Positions 14,747 through 21,954 are shown, numbered from the stretch's first letter. The stretch: DNA of 27,865 nt from JBAZWV01 sp041660225 (GCA_041660225.1 JBAZWV010000006.1:1-27865); one strand, 5' to 3'. Made by a program: numbers and translations. Notes: a model not told the origin generated them from the letters alone.

Positions 14747-15364
14747 TCACTCCCCCAGCGGAACCGCTTCCTGCACAGGAGTCTCAACGGCCGTAGGCTG
14801 TCGTACCAACGCATCAATAATGAAATTCGTAATCGCAAACGAGAATCCGATCATGAGGAGTCCGATAACGGCATACTTCATCGCATCCTTCGCGTGTTGA
14901 ACCCGTTCCGATGATCCTGCCGTCATCCAGACGATGCCCGAATATACGAAGACAGCAAACGCGAGTGCGCCGACCATGCCGAGGAATGCACGGATGATAC
15001 GGTTGATGATGGTGTACAGCGTTGTACCGGCTCCCAGGGGATCAATAAGCGCCGGAGCCGCTCCAGGAGACGGCTTGCCTTCTGCACCGATCGTTCCGGC
15101 CGCAGGCGCCGCAACACCTTGGACGCAGCAGACTGCCGTGCCCGTACAGTCATCTTCCGCGCCCTTTAAGACAACGCCCTTCGCATCGTCGCAGCTCTTT
15201 TGTTTGGCCATGCATCCGGACGACGTATACTTTCCAACTCCATACGTTTCTTTTGCGACATCCTGGCAGAGCTTGGCCGAAGCATCCATCGCAAAAAATC
15301 CGATCCCGCACAGCACGACACATGCCACGACACCGCTGCGAAATGGAACGGAAAAAAGCTTCAT
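14747..15364 (-). CDS. Pilin-like protein with Cys-rich ectodomain, copy 3 (205 aa)
   Basis: Signal peptide to MDASA. Residues of about 32-85 hold six Cys (LCQDV, SGCMAKQKSCDD, DDCTGTAVCC), an arrangement that would fit a small disulfide-bonded domain. Then Pro/Ala linker and the pilin helix pair (IINRIIRAFLGMVGALAFAV, loop GIVWMTAGSSERVQHA, helix YAVIGLLMIGFSFAITNFII). The C-terminal 83-residue block (PLGAG to VRQPT) differs from that of copy 2 at one residue only. ATG 15364 is two bases after the stop of copy 2. Confidence 0.88.
   Translation of the reverse strand: MKLFSVPFRSGVVACVVLCGIGFFAMDASAKLCQDVAKETYGVGKYTSSGCMAKQKSCDDAKGVVLKGAEDDCTGTAVCCVQGVAAPAAGTIGAEGKPSPGAAPALIDPLGAGTTLYTIINRIIRAFLGMVGALAFAVFVYSGIVWMTAGSSERVQHAKDAMKYAVIGLLMIGFSFAITNFIIDALVRQPTAVETPVQEAVPLGE
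14796..15040 (-). repeat. Duplicated pilin module, copy A
   Basis: About 245 bp encoding the PLGAG-to-VRQPT block of copy 3; partner at 15428-15672. Differences are almost all at third codon positions. Confidence 0.85.
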
Positions 15365-15366
15365 AT

Positions 15367-16062
15367 TTATGGAGCAAGCTCAAAATCCGTCGGCGGCTGG
15401 AATCCCTGATCTTGGCTGTTTGTCGTCGGCTGTCGTACCAACGCATCAATAATAAAATTCGTAATCGCAAACGAGAATCCGATCATGAGTAACCCGATGA
15501 CGGCATATTTCATCGCGTCCTTGGCATGCTGCACACGCTCTGACGAACCGGCCGTCATCCAGACGATGCCCGCGTAGACGAAGACGGCAAACGCGAGTGC
15601 GCCGACCATGCCGAGGAACGCTCGGATGATGCGGTTGATGATGGTGTACAGCGTTGTACCGGCTCCAAGCGGGTTTTCGATTTTCACCGATGAACCCTTT
15701 GCCTGCAGCTGATGGCTGATGGGATAACAACAGATGCCGCCGTCACACGAACCAAGTTTGATGTCCTTCGTCGGGTCACAGGATTTCTGACAAAATCCCG
15801 TTACCTCTTTTCCGCCGTCCTGTCCTTTGCAGCTCGTCGACGCGTTTCCGATACAACACTGTCCGTTTCCCCCATTGTCATCGGTACACGATCCCCAGGA
15901 CTGCTCCCCTGCTCCACACTCCGTTTTACAGGTTCCCGGAGTACTGATCGCAGCAACCGTGCACGAAGCCGCGGATGCCGGGGTCGAAAAAAGAAACGTC
16001 GCCAAAAAAAATCCGATCACCGCGAGAGGCATCAAAGAGATCTGTCTTCGCGTGATACGCAT
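15367..16062 (-). CDS. Pilin-like protein with double Cys-rich ectodomain, copy 2 (231 aa)
   Basis: ATG 16062 comes one base after the stop of copy 1 (TGA-T-ATG) and begins the signal peptide (to PASAAS). Two consecutive Cys-rich units follow: CTVAAISTPGTCKTECGAGE to GQCC, and SCKGQDGG through FCQKSCDPTKD to GICC. Each ends in a paired CC after G-x-C-like spacing; they look like an internal duplication of the unit found once in copy 3. The pilin helix pair and loop follow, nearly identical to copy 3. Acidic/Pro tail ends FELAP. Disulfide formation outside the membrane is inferred. Confidence 0.88.
   Translation of the reverse strand: MRITRRQISLMPLAVIGFFLATFLFSTPASAASCTVAAISTPGTCKTECGAGEQSWGSCTDDNGGNGQCCIGNASTSCKGQDGGKEVTGFCQKSCDPTKDIKLGSCDGGICCYPISHQLQAKGSSVKIENPLGAGTTLYTIINRIIRAFLGMVGALAFAVFVYAGIVWMTAGSSERVQHAKDAMKYAVIGLLMIGFSFAITNFIIDALVRQPTTNSQDQGFQPPTDFELAP
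15428..15672 (-). repeat. Duplicated pilin module, copy B
   Basis: Partner of 14796-15040; 82 of 83 encoded residues identical (Ser/Ala difference in FVY-S/A-GIVW). Confidence 0.85.
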
Positions 16063-16063
16063 A

Positions 16064-16834
16064 TCACTTGAGTTTACAGCAGAGCACGTTGACCGCTCCC
16101 GGGCAGAGACCCGTGAGACACGTGTAGCCTTTGGAGGATCCATCGGCAAGCGCTTGCTGGCCCGTGGCCCCGTTCAGCGTCGTACAGCTATATCCCGTTC
16201 CTTGCACGGCGCATCGATCGACCGTTGTACTCCCTCCGCTCGTCCCGTCAGTTTGTCCCTTGAGTCCTTTCACAAGCGTGTTCACGATCGTCCACGCGCC
16301 GAGCACGAAGATCATTCCGATCACCGCTCCCTTAATCGCTTCCTTCCCTTTCGTGACGCGACCCTTGTCTCCGAACGATGTGAGATACAGCGCGCCGCCA
16401 TAAATAAAGACGGCGAAAAATAATGCACCGGAGAGCCCCATGACAAACGTCGCGAAGTTCACGCCTGTCTGAACAATATCTTCCACGGTGCAGTTTCCAT
16501 CTTTTGTACACGAAGGCAGCACGAGCCGGTCCGGTGATTGTGCCTGCGAAACCGGTTTCGCTGCCGCACCGGTCGTGGGAACAGGCAATGTGCCGCCACT
16601 GCCCCCGCCTGGTTGGACAAGACCCGCATTTTTACAGCACAAATACCCCGAGAGACAGCTGTACTGACCGATGCTCTGCTCACCGGATTCACACGAAAGC
16701 TTGCAGGCGGCATTCTGACTTTCGCAGGTGACGGCGGCGGACTGCGCATACGCAGGAACCGAAACCGCAACGCCGAGCACGACGAGGGCAAAGCTGAGAG
16801 AGCGACGCATCAACGGTATCATCGCGGGAATCAT
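16064..16834 (-). CDS. Pilin-like protein with Cys-rich domains on both sides, copy 1 (256 aa)
   Basis: ATG 16834 follows the stop of the binding-protein gene by 9 nt, with GAGGT overlapping that stop as SD; ATG 16810 is an alternative. Signal peptide to AYAQS. N-terminal Cys-rich unit: TCESQNAACKLSCESGEQS to LCCK. Gly/Pro linker, then SCTKDGNCTVED and the helix pair (VNFATFVMGLSGALFFAVFI, loop GGALYLTSFGDKGRVTKG, helix AVIGMIFVLGAWTIVNTL). A second Cys-rich unit after the helices (DRCAVQGTGYSCTT to TGLCPG to NVLCCK) is unique to this copy. The loop lacks the W/Y-M-T-A-G signature of the others. Divergent first member of the array. Confidence 0.85.
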   Translation of the reverse strand: MIPAMIPLMRRSLSFALVVLGVAVSVPAYAQSAAVTCESQNAACKLSCESGEQSIGQYSCLSGYLCCKNAGLVQPGGGSGGTLPVPTTGAAAKPVSQAQSPDRLVLPSCTKDGNCTVEDIVQTGVNFATFVMGLSGALFFAVFIYGGALYLTSFGDKGRVTKGKEAIKGAVIGMIFVLGAWTIVNTLVKGLKGQTDGTSGGSTTVDRCAVQGTGYSCTTLNGATGQQALADGSSKGYTCLTGLCPGAVNVLCCKLK

Positions 16835-16843
16835 AGCATGACC

Positions 16844-18268
16844 TCAAAAATTGAACCGAACCGTCTGTGAAACCTTGGATTGTGCGTTTCGAACTGCGGT
16901 CGGGATCTCTTCGACACCCTTCAGAACGTTATCGACCATGGCCTGAAACGCATCTTCCATCGCCTGCGGATCTTGTCCGCGATACCATGATTTTGCCGTC
17001 AGGACTTGCGAGGCAAACACACCGACTTCTTCATCTTCGAGTTGCGCTTCGAGCAAAGACTTGTCCGCAGCCGGACGACCGGCAGCATCGAGATACTTTT
17101 TGGCCTGATCGGGTTGGATCATGAAGTTAATCAGGTTCCATGCGATCTCAGTGCTCTTCGTTTTCTTCGATACCGTCCAGTTCCAGTAATTCGCGTAGTT
17201 CACGATCGGATTTCCATCGATCTGCGGGAGTGACGAGATGCCAAGGTTGAGTTTGGGGGCGCGGGAACGGATAACGGGGAGATGATAGCTGTAGCCAAGG
17301 AAATAGGCGGAGCGGCCCTGGATAAATGAATCAAGGGAGTTCGGCTGCTTGTCGTTCCAGCTATAGACGGACTTCGCAGGATTCGCAAAATCGGTATAGA
17401 ACGATAATGCCTGGAAGGCCGGGGGTTCTTCGCGCTGACTTGAGAGCGCGGGTGGGAGCAGAGCGAACGTTGGTGAGCCGTCCTCTGCCACCATTTCGGT
17501 TCCGTTCTGCATCATAAGCGCGGCCACGATATCGGGTTCGCGTTCAACGTTGTATCCGGTACCAAACGAAGCCGCCGATTGGATCAACTCTCCCTGCGAG
17601 TCCTGTTTCACGAGACGCGGCACGGTTGTCTGAAACGCGTCCCACGTACGCGGCACGGTCGCGATCCCCGCCGCATTCAACAGGTCTTTATTTACATACA
17701 ACCCAAGCGTATCAACCGAGAGCGGCATCGCCATGACGCGCTGTTCAAGCTTGCGTTCATCGACAATCGTCGAAACGTTCACCGTACGGATGGTGTCTGC
17801 GGCCACGGCTTCGGGATATGCGTCCTTATATTTTCGGACGGAAATCGTCGGCTGGTTTTCGAGCACATACACCGTCTCTTTTTTCACCGTCCCGACGACG
17901 CGCTGCACTGCGACCTTCGTTGTGAGTGGCATCGGTGCGATCTTACTTTCATATTTCGACACCCAGCTGTTGTGCACCATAAACACGTCCGGTCCCTTGT
18001 CTTCGGCAAGCGCGTTCAAGAGTTCGTCCTCGTATTCTTCGAGACGCAGACGACGAAAGTTGATGGTCACGTTTGGATGAAGCGCGTGATACTCCTTGAG
18101 AATATCGTTATACACGTCCACATCATCAATGACGCCCCACATGTTGATCTCAACACGCTTCGAGGCAGAAGCCGTCGCCGCATCGGGCCCGCGGGTACAC
18201 CCTTGGCCGAACAAAACGGAACAAAGGGTGAGGACGGAAAAAAAGGAAAACAAACGGCGTCGTAACAT
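16844..18268 (-). CDS. Extracellular solute-binding protein-like lipoprotein
   Basis: 474 residues. ATG 18268 is chosen: signal peptide MLRRRLFSFFSVLTLCSVLF then GQGC, with C24 the likely lipid anchor (slightly atypical lipobox), and a TACAAT box 9 nt upstream. The frame is open further upstream but is basic junk there. Family-1 (sugar-type) binding protein features: INMWGVIDD, then ILKEYHALHPNVTINF, then EDKGPDVFMVHNSW, AMPLSVDTLGLYVNKDLLNA, a FIQGRSAYFLGYSY segment and a late NYWNWTVSKKTKS. No ABC permease or ATPase is nearby; instead it leads the pilin array with a 9-nt gap. It may bind a sugar or surface polymer for that system, or feed a remote transporter. Confidence 0.85.
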   Translation of the reverse strand: MLRRRLFSFFSVLTLCSVLFGQGCTRGPDAATASASKRVEINMWGVIDDVDVYNDILKEYHALHPNVTINFRRLRLEEYEDELLNALAEDKGPDVFMVHNSWVSKYESKIAPMPLTTKVAVQRVVGTVKKETVYVLENQPTISVRKYKDAYPEAVAADTIRTVNVSTIVDERKLEQRVMAMPLSVDTLGLYVNKDLLNAAGIATVPRTWDAFQTTVPRLVKQDSQGELIQSAASFGTGYNVEREPDIVAALMMQNGTEMVAEDGSPTFALLPPALSSQREEPPAFQALSFYTDFANPAKSVYSWNDKQPNSLDSFIQGRSAYFLGYSYHLPVIRSRAPKLNLGISSLPQIDGNPIVNYANYWNWTVSKKTKSTEIAWNLINFMIQPDQAKKYLDAAGRPAADKSLLEAQLEDEEVGVFASQVLTAKSWYRGQDPQAMEDAFQAMVDNVLKGVEEIPTAVRNAQSKVSQTVRFNF

Positions 18269-18277
18269 ACGACGCCT

Positions 18278-18283
18278 ATTGTA
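18278..18283 (-). promoter_or_regulatory. -10 box of the binding-protein/pilin operon
   Basis: TACAAT ends 9 nt before ATG 18268. No good -35 is visible in the galU 3' end. A leaderless start is predicted. Confidence 0.5.
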
Positions 18284-18311
18284 GCCCACAATCGTCTTTG
18301 CGAGGAGTTTT

Positions 18312-19187
18312 TTATTTTTTCGCAAATCCTTTGAGGAGTTTCTTCGCATCCGCCGCCATATCCGGGCGTTGGAGCGCCATCGCGATATTCGCCGAGAGCC
18401 ACCCGATCTTATTTCCCGTATCGTGGTACTCCCCTTCCAACAGCTTCGCATACACCGGTCGCGTTTTCATCAAAACGGAGATTGCATCCACCAAAACCAT
18501 CTCTCCACCATGTCCCTTCTTCGTCTTTTCCATCGCTTGGAAAATATCCGGTGTGAGAATGTAGGCCCCGATCGCCGCGAGATGCGAGGGCGCTTTTTCC
18601 GGCCCGGGTTTCTCGACGATTCCGTTGACCTGGTACGTCCCTTTCTCCACTTGCGCTGCCGGATCGATAATTCCGTACCGCTTCGTCGCTTCCGCATTCA
18701 CCGGAATCACACCGAGCACCGGATCGCCATACTTTTCGTACACATCGATCATCTGCTTGAGACGCGGCACCTTGCCCGTAAACAGTTCATCACCGAACAG
18801 AACCGCAAACGGTTCGTCACCAAGCAAATGCTTCGCATTCTTCACCGGTGTCGTGCTGCCATACGGTCCTTTTTGACGAACATACACAAAATTCGCGAGC
18901 TTCCCGATCGCCTGGATCTCTTTGAGCTGCGCATCCTTCCCTGTCTTTTTGAGCCAGGCTTCCAGCTCCTGATTATCATCAAAATGATCCTCGACCGGAC
19001 GCTTCGCATGACTCGTTACCAAAATAACGTCCTCAATTCCCGCGGCAACCGCTTCTTCAACCACATACTGAATCACCGGCTTATCGATGATTGGCAGCAT
19101 CTCTTTCGGCATCGCTTTCGTGGCCGGCAAGAAACGCGTTCCATATCCCGCAACCGGGATGATAACTTTGCGGACTTTTTGAGGCAT
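18312..19187 (-). CDS. galU: UTP-glucose-1-phosphate uridylyltransferase
   Basis: 291 residues, usual length for bacterial GalU, which makes UDP-glucose from UTP and glucose-1-phosphate in the cytosol. N-terminal signature PVAGYGTRFLPATKAMPKEM (nucleotide binding), then KPVIQYVVEEAVAAGI, VLFGDELF, GVIPVNAEATKRYGII, VEKPGPEKAPS, and GEYHDTGNKIGWL. One difference from enterobacterial GalU is KGPYGSTTPVKNA where GLGHAVL is usual, as in some other branches of the family. Own promoter with a TATACT ending 10 nt before ATG 19187, no SD. UDP-glucose would serve the glycan genes in this window. Confidence 0.93.
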   Translation of the reverse strand: MPQKVRKVIIPVAGYGTRFLPATKAMPKEMLPIIDKPVIQYVVEEAVAAGIEDVILVTSHAKRPVEDHFDDNQELEAWLKKTGKDAQLKEIQAIGKLANFVYVRQKGPYGSTTPVKNAKHLLGDEPFAVLFGDELFTGKVPRLKQMIDVYEKYGDPVLGVIPVNAEATKRYGIIDPAAQVEKGTYQVNGIVEKPGPEKAPSHLAAIGAYILTPDIFQAMEKTKKGHGGEMVLVDAISVLMKTRPVYAKLLEGEYHDTGNKIGWLSANIAMALQRPDMAADAKKLLKGFAKK

Positions 19188-19197
19188 ATATTTTGAG

Positions 19198-19206
19198 AGT
19201 ATAGCA
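19198..19206 (-). promoter_or_regulatory. Extended -10 of galU
   Basis: TGC-TATACT, 10 nt before the ATG. The -35 region is purine-rich without TTGACA, so the extended -10 is probably the main element. Confidence 0.6.
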
Positions 19207-19241
19207 CCCCTTCTCTCTCTTCCTCCCCTTGCAGGAAAAGA

Positions 19242-19353
19242 GGGTTGGAGTGTTATTCGTTTGGCGAGGACTGCTAGAGCGATCTAGCGCAGTCGCGTTC
19301 GACGCGACGAAGCGTTGAGCGAGTTCCGCAGCGAACGAATAACACTCCAACCC
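19242..19353. repeat. 112-bp element bounded by a perfect 20-bp inverted repeat
   Basis: Arms GGGTTGGAGTGTTATTCGTT (19242-19261) and its exact complement (19334-19353) enclose 72 bp that contain further stems: GTCGCG-TTCGA-CGCGAC and CTGC-TAGAGCGATCTA-GCGCAG. It starts one base past the ychF stop on the transcribed strand and is followed by TCTTTTCC. It could be a miniature mobile element, a structured 3' UTR or a terminator. No target-site duplication is evident. Confidence 0.7.
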
Positions 19354-19354
19354 G

Positions 19355-20446
19355 TCACCCAACTCTAAAATAACAAACATCTCCATCCTGCATGACGTAC
19401 TCCTTTCCTTCGATACGAACCAATCCTTTTTCACGACACTTTGATTCGCCGCCGTATTCCACAAAATCTTTCCAGTTCGTGACTTCAACGCGGATAAAAT
19501 TCTTTTCAAAATCGCTATGGATCACGCCCGCAGCTTGCGGCGCCTTCGTTCCGACGGTCACGGTCCAAGCGCGTGTTTCAATTTCCCCCGATGTCAGAAA
19601 CGTAATAAGCCCAAGCGTGCGATACGCTTCGACGATCAGACGATCAAGACCGGACTCCGTCTGGCCCATGACCTCGAGATACTCTTTCTTTTCCGTATCG
19701 TTCATCGACAGAAACTCCGCTTCCATTTTGACGCACACGCACACCACGGAAACGCCCGTGCGATCCAACAGCGGAGCAACGGTCCCCTTCCATGAACCAT
19801 CTTGAAGCTGCTCTTCACTCACGTTCACGACGTAAAGCATCGGTTTCATCGTCAGAAGCGACAAACCCTTGAGCATCTTGCGTTCATCGTCCGTCCATTC
19901 GAGCGAACGAAGCATCGTCCCCTTTTCAAGCTCATCTTTCGCACGCTGAACAACAGGCAATTCAACTTCGAGTTCCTTCGTTTTCCCGCTCTTCATCTGC
20001 TTTTCGATATTCTGCGCGCGCTTCGTGACCGTTGCGAGATCTGCAAGCGCAAGCTCAACGCCAATCGTCTCGGTATCACGCATTGGATCAATGGAACCAT
20101 CAACGTGGATCACATTCGGATCCTGAAATGCACGGAGCACCTGCGCGATCGCATCACATTCGCGGATATGCGAAAGGAAGGCGTTTCCCAGCCCCTCCCC
20201 ATCTGCCGCACCTTTCACGAGCCCTGCGATATCCACGAACTCGATCACCGTTGGAATAATCTTCCGAGCGTTCGAAACCTCGGCGAGCTTGCCCAGGCGT
20301 TCATCCGGAACCTCCACGACACCCACATTCGGATCAATCGTACAGAACGGAAAGTTCGCACAATCAACCGCCTTCTTTGTGATGGCAGAAAACAACGTGG
20401 ATTTCCCCACGTTCGGCAGCCCAACGATTCCAATCTGAAGCGGCAT
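19355..20446 (-). CDS. ychF: Redox-regulated ATPase/GTPase YchF (Obg family)
   Basis: 363 residues, the normal length. Ras-like domain with P-loop GLPNVGKST (residues 9-17), DIAGLVKGAADGEGLGNAFL (switch II), and the altered G4 motif YVVNVSEE in place of NKxD, which gives the family its ATP preference. A coiled-coil insertion lies around residues 140-180 and a C-terminal TGS domain ends EYVMQDGDVCYFRVG. Conserved ribosome-associated housekeeping protein. Promoter TTGATC-17-TAGCCT ends 9 nt before ATG 20446, no SD. Confidence 0.95.
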   Translation of the reverse strand: MPLQIGIVGLPNVGKSTLFSAITKKAVDCANFPFCTIDPNVGVVEVPDERLGKLAEVSNARKIIPTVIEFVDIAGLVKGAADGEGLGNAFLSHIRECDAIAQVLRAFQDPNVIHVDGSIDPMRDTETIGVELALADLATVTKRAQNIEKQMKSGKTKELEVELPVVQRAKDELEKGTMLRSLEWTDDERKMLKGLSLLTMKPMLYVVNVSEEQLQDGSWKGTVAPLLDRTGVSVVCVCVKMEAEFLSMNDTEKKEYLEVMGQTESGLDRLIVEAYRTLGLITFLTSGEIETRAWTVTVGTKAPQAAGVIHSDFEKNFIRVEVTNWKDFVEYGGESKCREKGLVRIEGKEYVMQDGDVCYFRVG

Positions 20447-20455
20447 AATGACCGG

Positions 20456-20484
20456 AGGCTACAGGAAAATGGGGAAACGATCAA
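20456..20484 (-). promoter_or_regulatory. Promoter of ychF
   Basis: TTGATC (20479-20484), 17-nt spacer, TAGCCT (20456-20461) with TG before it. The TGA stop of the DoxX-like gene (20481-20483) lies in the -35 box. Confidence 0.5.
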
Positions 20485-20936
20485 CTCCGGGAGGACGGGC
20501 GCGGCAGCGGCTTCATATCCGCGACCATTGCCATGGCGAGCGCGATGATGACGATATTCTTGATCATGTACTGTCCTTCGAGCGTCGGGGTGAACGGCGC
20601 GGACCACGCAACGGATGGAAGGAGGACAAGCGGCATCAGCGTCGTGATCAAATGAAAAGCCAGGAGCGGAAAGACAACGCGTTCGGCGCGAGGGATCAAA
20701 AATAAAAGACCGATCAACATTTCAAAAAGACCGAATAGAACCATGAACGGTTCAAGCTGCATGAACGGCATGGTTTTTGCGAGGAGAGACCCCACCATCG
20801 GATGTGCAGGACTCAAATCCAAAACCTTTAGCACGCCGAACCAAAAGAAAACGAGAAAAAAAGCCAGTTTCGAAACGATCGGCGAGACAAGCCGGAAGGC
20901 GTTGATGATGCGACGATCAATCTGTCGAATGTTCAT
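20481..20936 (-). CDS. DoxX-like integral membrane protein
   Basis: 151 residues from ATG 20936 (MNIRQIDRRI); an upstream in-frame start at 20996 would add 20 residues lying between a tRNA terminator and the Met, and is less likely. Four membrane helices: LAFFLVFFWFGVLKVLDL, then the MQLEPFMVLFGLFEMLIGLL region, VFPLLAFHLITTLMPLVLL, and IVIIALAMAMVADM. The FxWFGxLK start and the AHPMVGSLL loop fit the DoxX/DoxD-like family of small quinone- or redox-linked membrane proteins, whose reaction is poorly defined. Its stop overlaps the ychF promoter. Confidence 0.75.
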   Translation of the reverse strand: MNIRQIDRRIINAFRLVSPIVSKLAFFLVFFWFGVLKVLDLSPAHPMVGSLLAKTMPFMQLEPFMVLFGLFEMLIGLLFLIPRAERVVFPLLAFHLITTLMPLVLLPSVAWSAPFTPTLEGQYMIKNIVIIALAMAMVADMKPLPRPSSRS

Positions 20937-20996
20937 AGTTTGAAATCGCTCATAGGAGAGTAGTGTTTCACGGATACGAAAAAGAGACAAAAACAA

Positions 20997-21017
20997 ATCC
21001 CGTCGCTCGGACGGGAT
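20997..21017 (-). terminator. Terminator after tRNA-Ala
   Basis: Minus-strand ATCCCGTC / GACGGGAT stem with loop CGAGC, followed by TTGTTTTTG. Confidence 0.8.
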
Positions 21018-21021
21018 GTGT

Positions 21022-21097
21022 TGGTGGACCCTAACGGGATCGAACCGTTGACCTCTTCCATGCCATGGAAGCGCTCTACCAGCTGAGCTAAGGGCCC
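21022..21097 (-). tRNA. tRNA-Ala (anticodon GGC)
   Basis: 76 nt with encoded CCA. Acceptor GGGCCCT pairs with AGGGTCC (one G-U), D-arm AGCTCAGCTGGTAGAGC, anticodon loop ATGGCAT on CTTCC/GGAAG, T-loop TTCGATC. It lacks the G3-U70 pair seen from a canonical alanine acceptor only if the wobble is misplaced: here the third pair is G-U, as expected for alanine identity. Confidence 0.96.
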
Positions 21098-21122
21098 CTG
21101 TTCTTTTTCCTTCAGCGTCGAG

Positions 21123-21151
21123 AGGATGCCACAGCTTTTGCGGGGCGTCAA
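21123..21151 (-). promoter_or_regulatory. Promoter of tRNA-Ala
   Basis: TTGACG (21146-21151), 17-nt spacer, CATCCT (21123-21128) preceded by TGTGG. The TGA stop of the coiled-coil gene (21148-21150) lies inside the -35. Confidence 0.6.
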
Positions 21152-21948
21152 TGCAGGTCCCGTGTATGGATTGCGAAAACGAGACGGTCGCGACGGATAC
21201 CTTGTTCGCGATCGAGGCGTTTCAAAATAGCGTGGAGATGTTTCACGGTTTTTACCTGTTCGATCGCATCTTGATCGTGTGTCGGCTGGCCGTGCCAGCG
21301 TTCGGCTTCGCGGGTTTCCATACGAATCAGCTGAAGAATCTGTTCGGGATTTCCGTCGTGGAGTGATTCGAACGGTTCTTCTTCGGCCGAGGACGAGACT
21401 GCGGGGAGGGCGAGCCCGGGATTCGTCCCTACATCAATACTGACCGATTCGGTGATGCGGAATGGTGACTGTTCTGGCGCGATGGCGACGGGGCCACGGA
21501 AGCCGTCGCGGGCCGCGAGTTCGGAGCGGATGATTTCGGCGCGGACATTCGGATGATCGGCGTGCCACGGACCTTCCTGATCTCCCCTCGCCTCCCAATC
21601 TCCAAGCTCGCGCTCGAGTTGGCGAGCCGTTTGCGCGGAAGCATCGATACGACGCAACATGCGACGAAGACTGTCCTGCGCCTCGCGAAGCACGCGTGCT
21701 TCGCGTTCGACATCTTCGGGTTTCATCGAAGACAACCGCTCGGCAAGCCCTTCGAGACGTTCGTCGTAGGCCGCGTATGTGCGCTCAAGCTCTTCAGCAA
21801 GCGCGTGTTGGTCGGCAACGAGCACCTCGCGAGCCGAGGCGGGATCTTCTTTGCAAAGTCGCTCAAAGGTTTTTGGATCGAACGAAGCCGAAGACGGTGA
21901 GTCCGTATGGAACCACCGTCTAAGGCGTTCAATCCATGAGCGTGGCAT
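21148..21948 (-). CDS. Coiled-coil protein, unrecognised (266 aa)
   Basis: No signal peptide or membrane helix. Charged, heptad-like helices at about residues 45-135 (LAEELERTYAAYDERLEGLA, then REAQDSLRRMLRRIDASAQT) predict a coiled coil. A less ordered middle (about 150-200) and another helical region at 200-260 (QILQLIRMETREAERWHG, LHAILKRLDREQG) follow. No family recognised. It starts 6 nt after the stop of the ligase/TPR gene, so it is probably co-transcribed and may be a cytosolic partner. Its stop codon is embedded in the tRNA-Ala promoter. Confidence 0.75.
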   Translation of the reverse strand: MPRSWIERLRRWFHTDSPSSASFDPKTFERLCKEDPASAREVLVADQHALAEELERTYAAYDERLEGLAERLSSMKPEDVEREARVLREAQDSLRRMLRRIDASAQTARQLERELGDWEARGDQEGPWHADHPNVRAEIIRSELAARDGFRGPVAIAPEQSPFRITESVSIDVGTNPGLALPAVSSSAEEEPFESLHDGNPEQILQLIRMETREAERWHGQPTHDQDAIEQVKTVKHLHAILKRLDREQGIRRDRLVFAIHTRDLH

Positions 21949-21954
21949 GAGGCA

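Noticed and set aside
12870..18268. Complete type IV secretion system
   Set aside because: Only pilin-like subunits and a binding protein are present; no VirB4, VirD4 or VirB6-type genes in the window.
18369..19196. 275-aa plus-strand frame opposite galU
   Set aside because: Shadow of a highly conserved enzyme; no recognisable domains.
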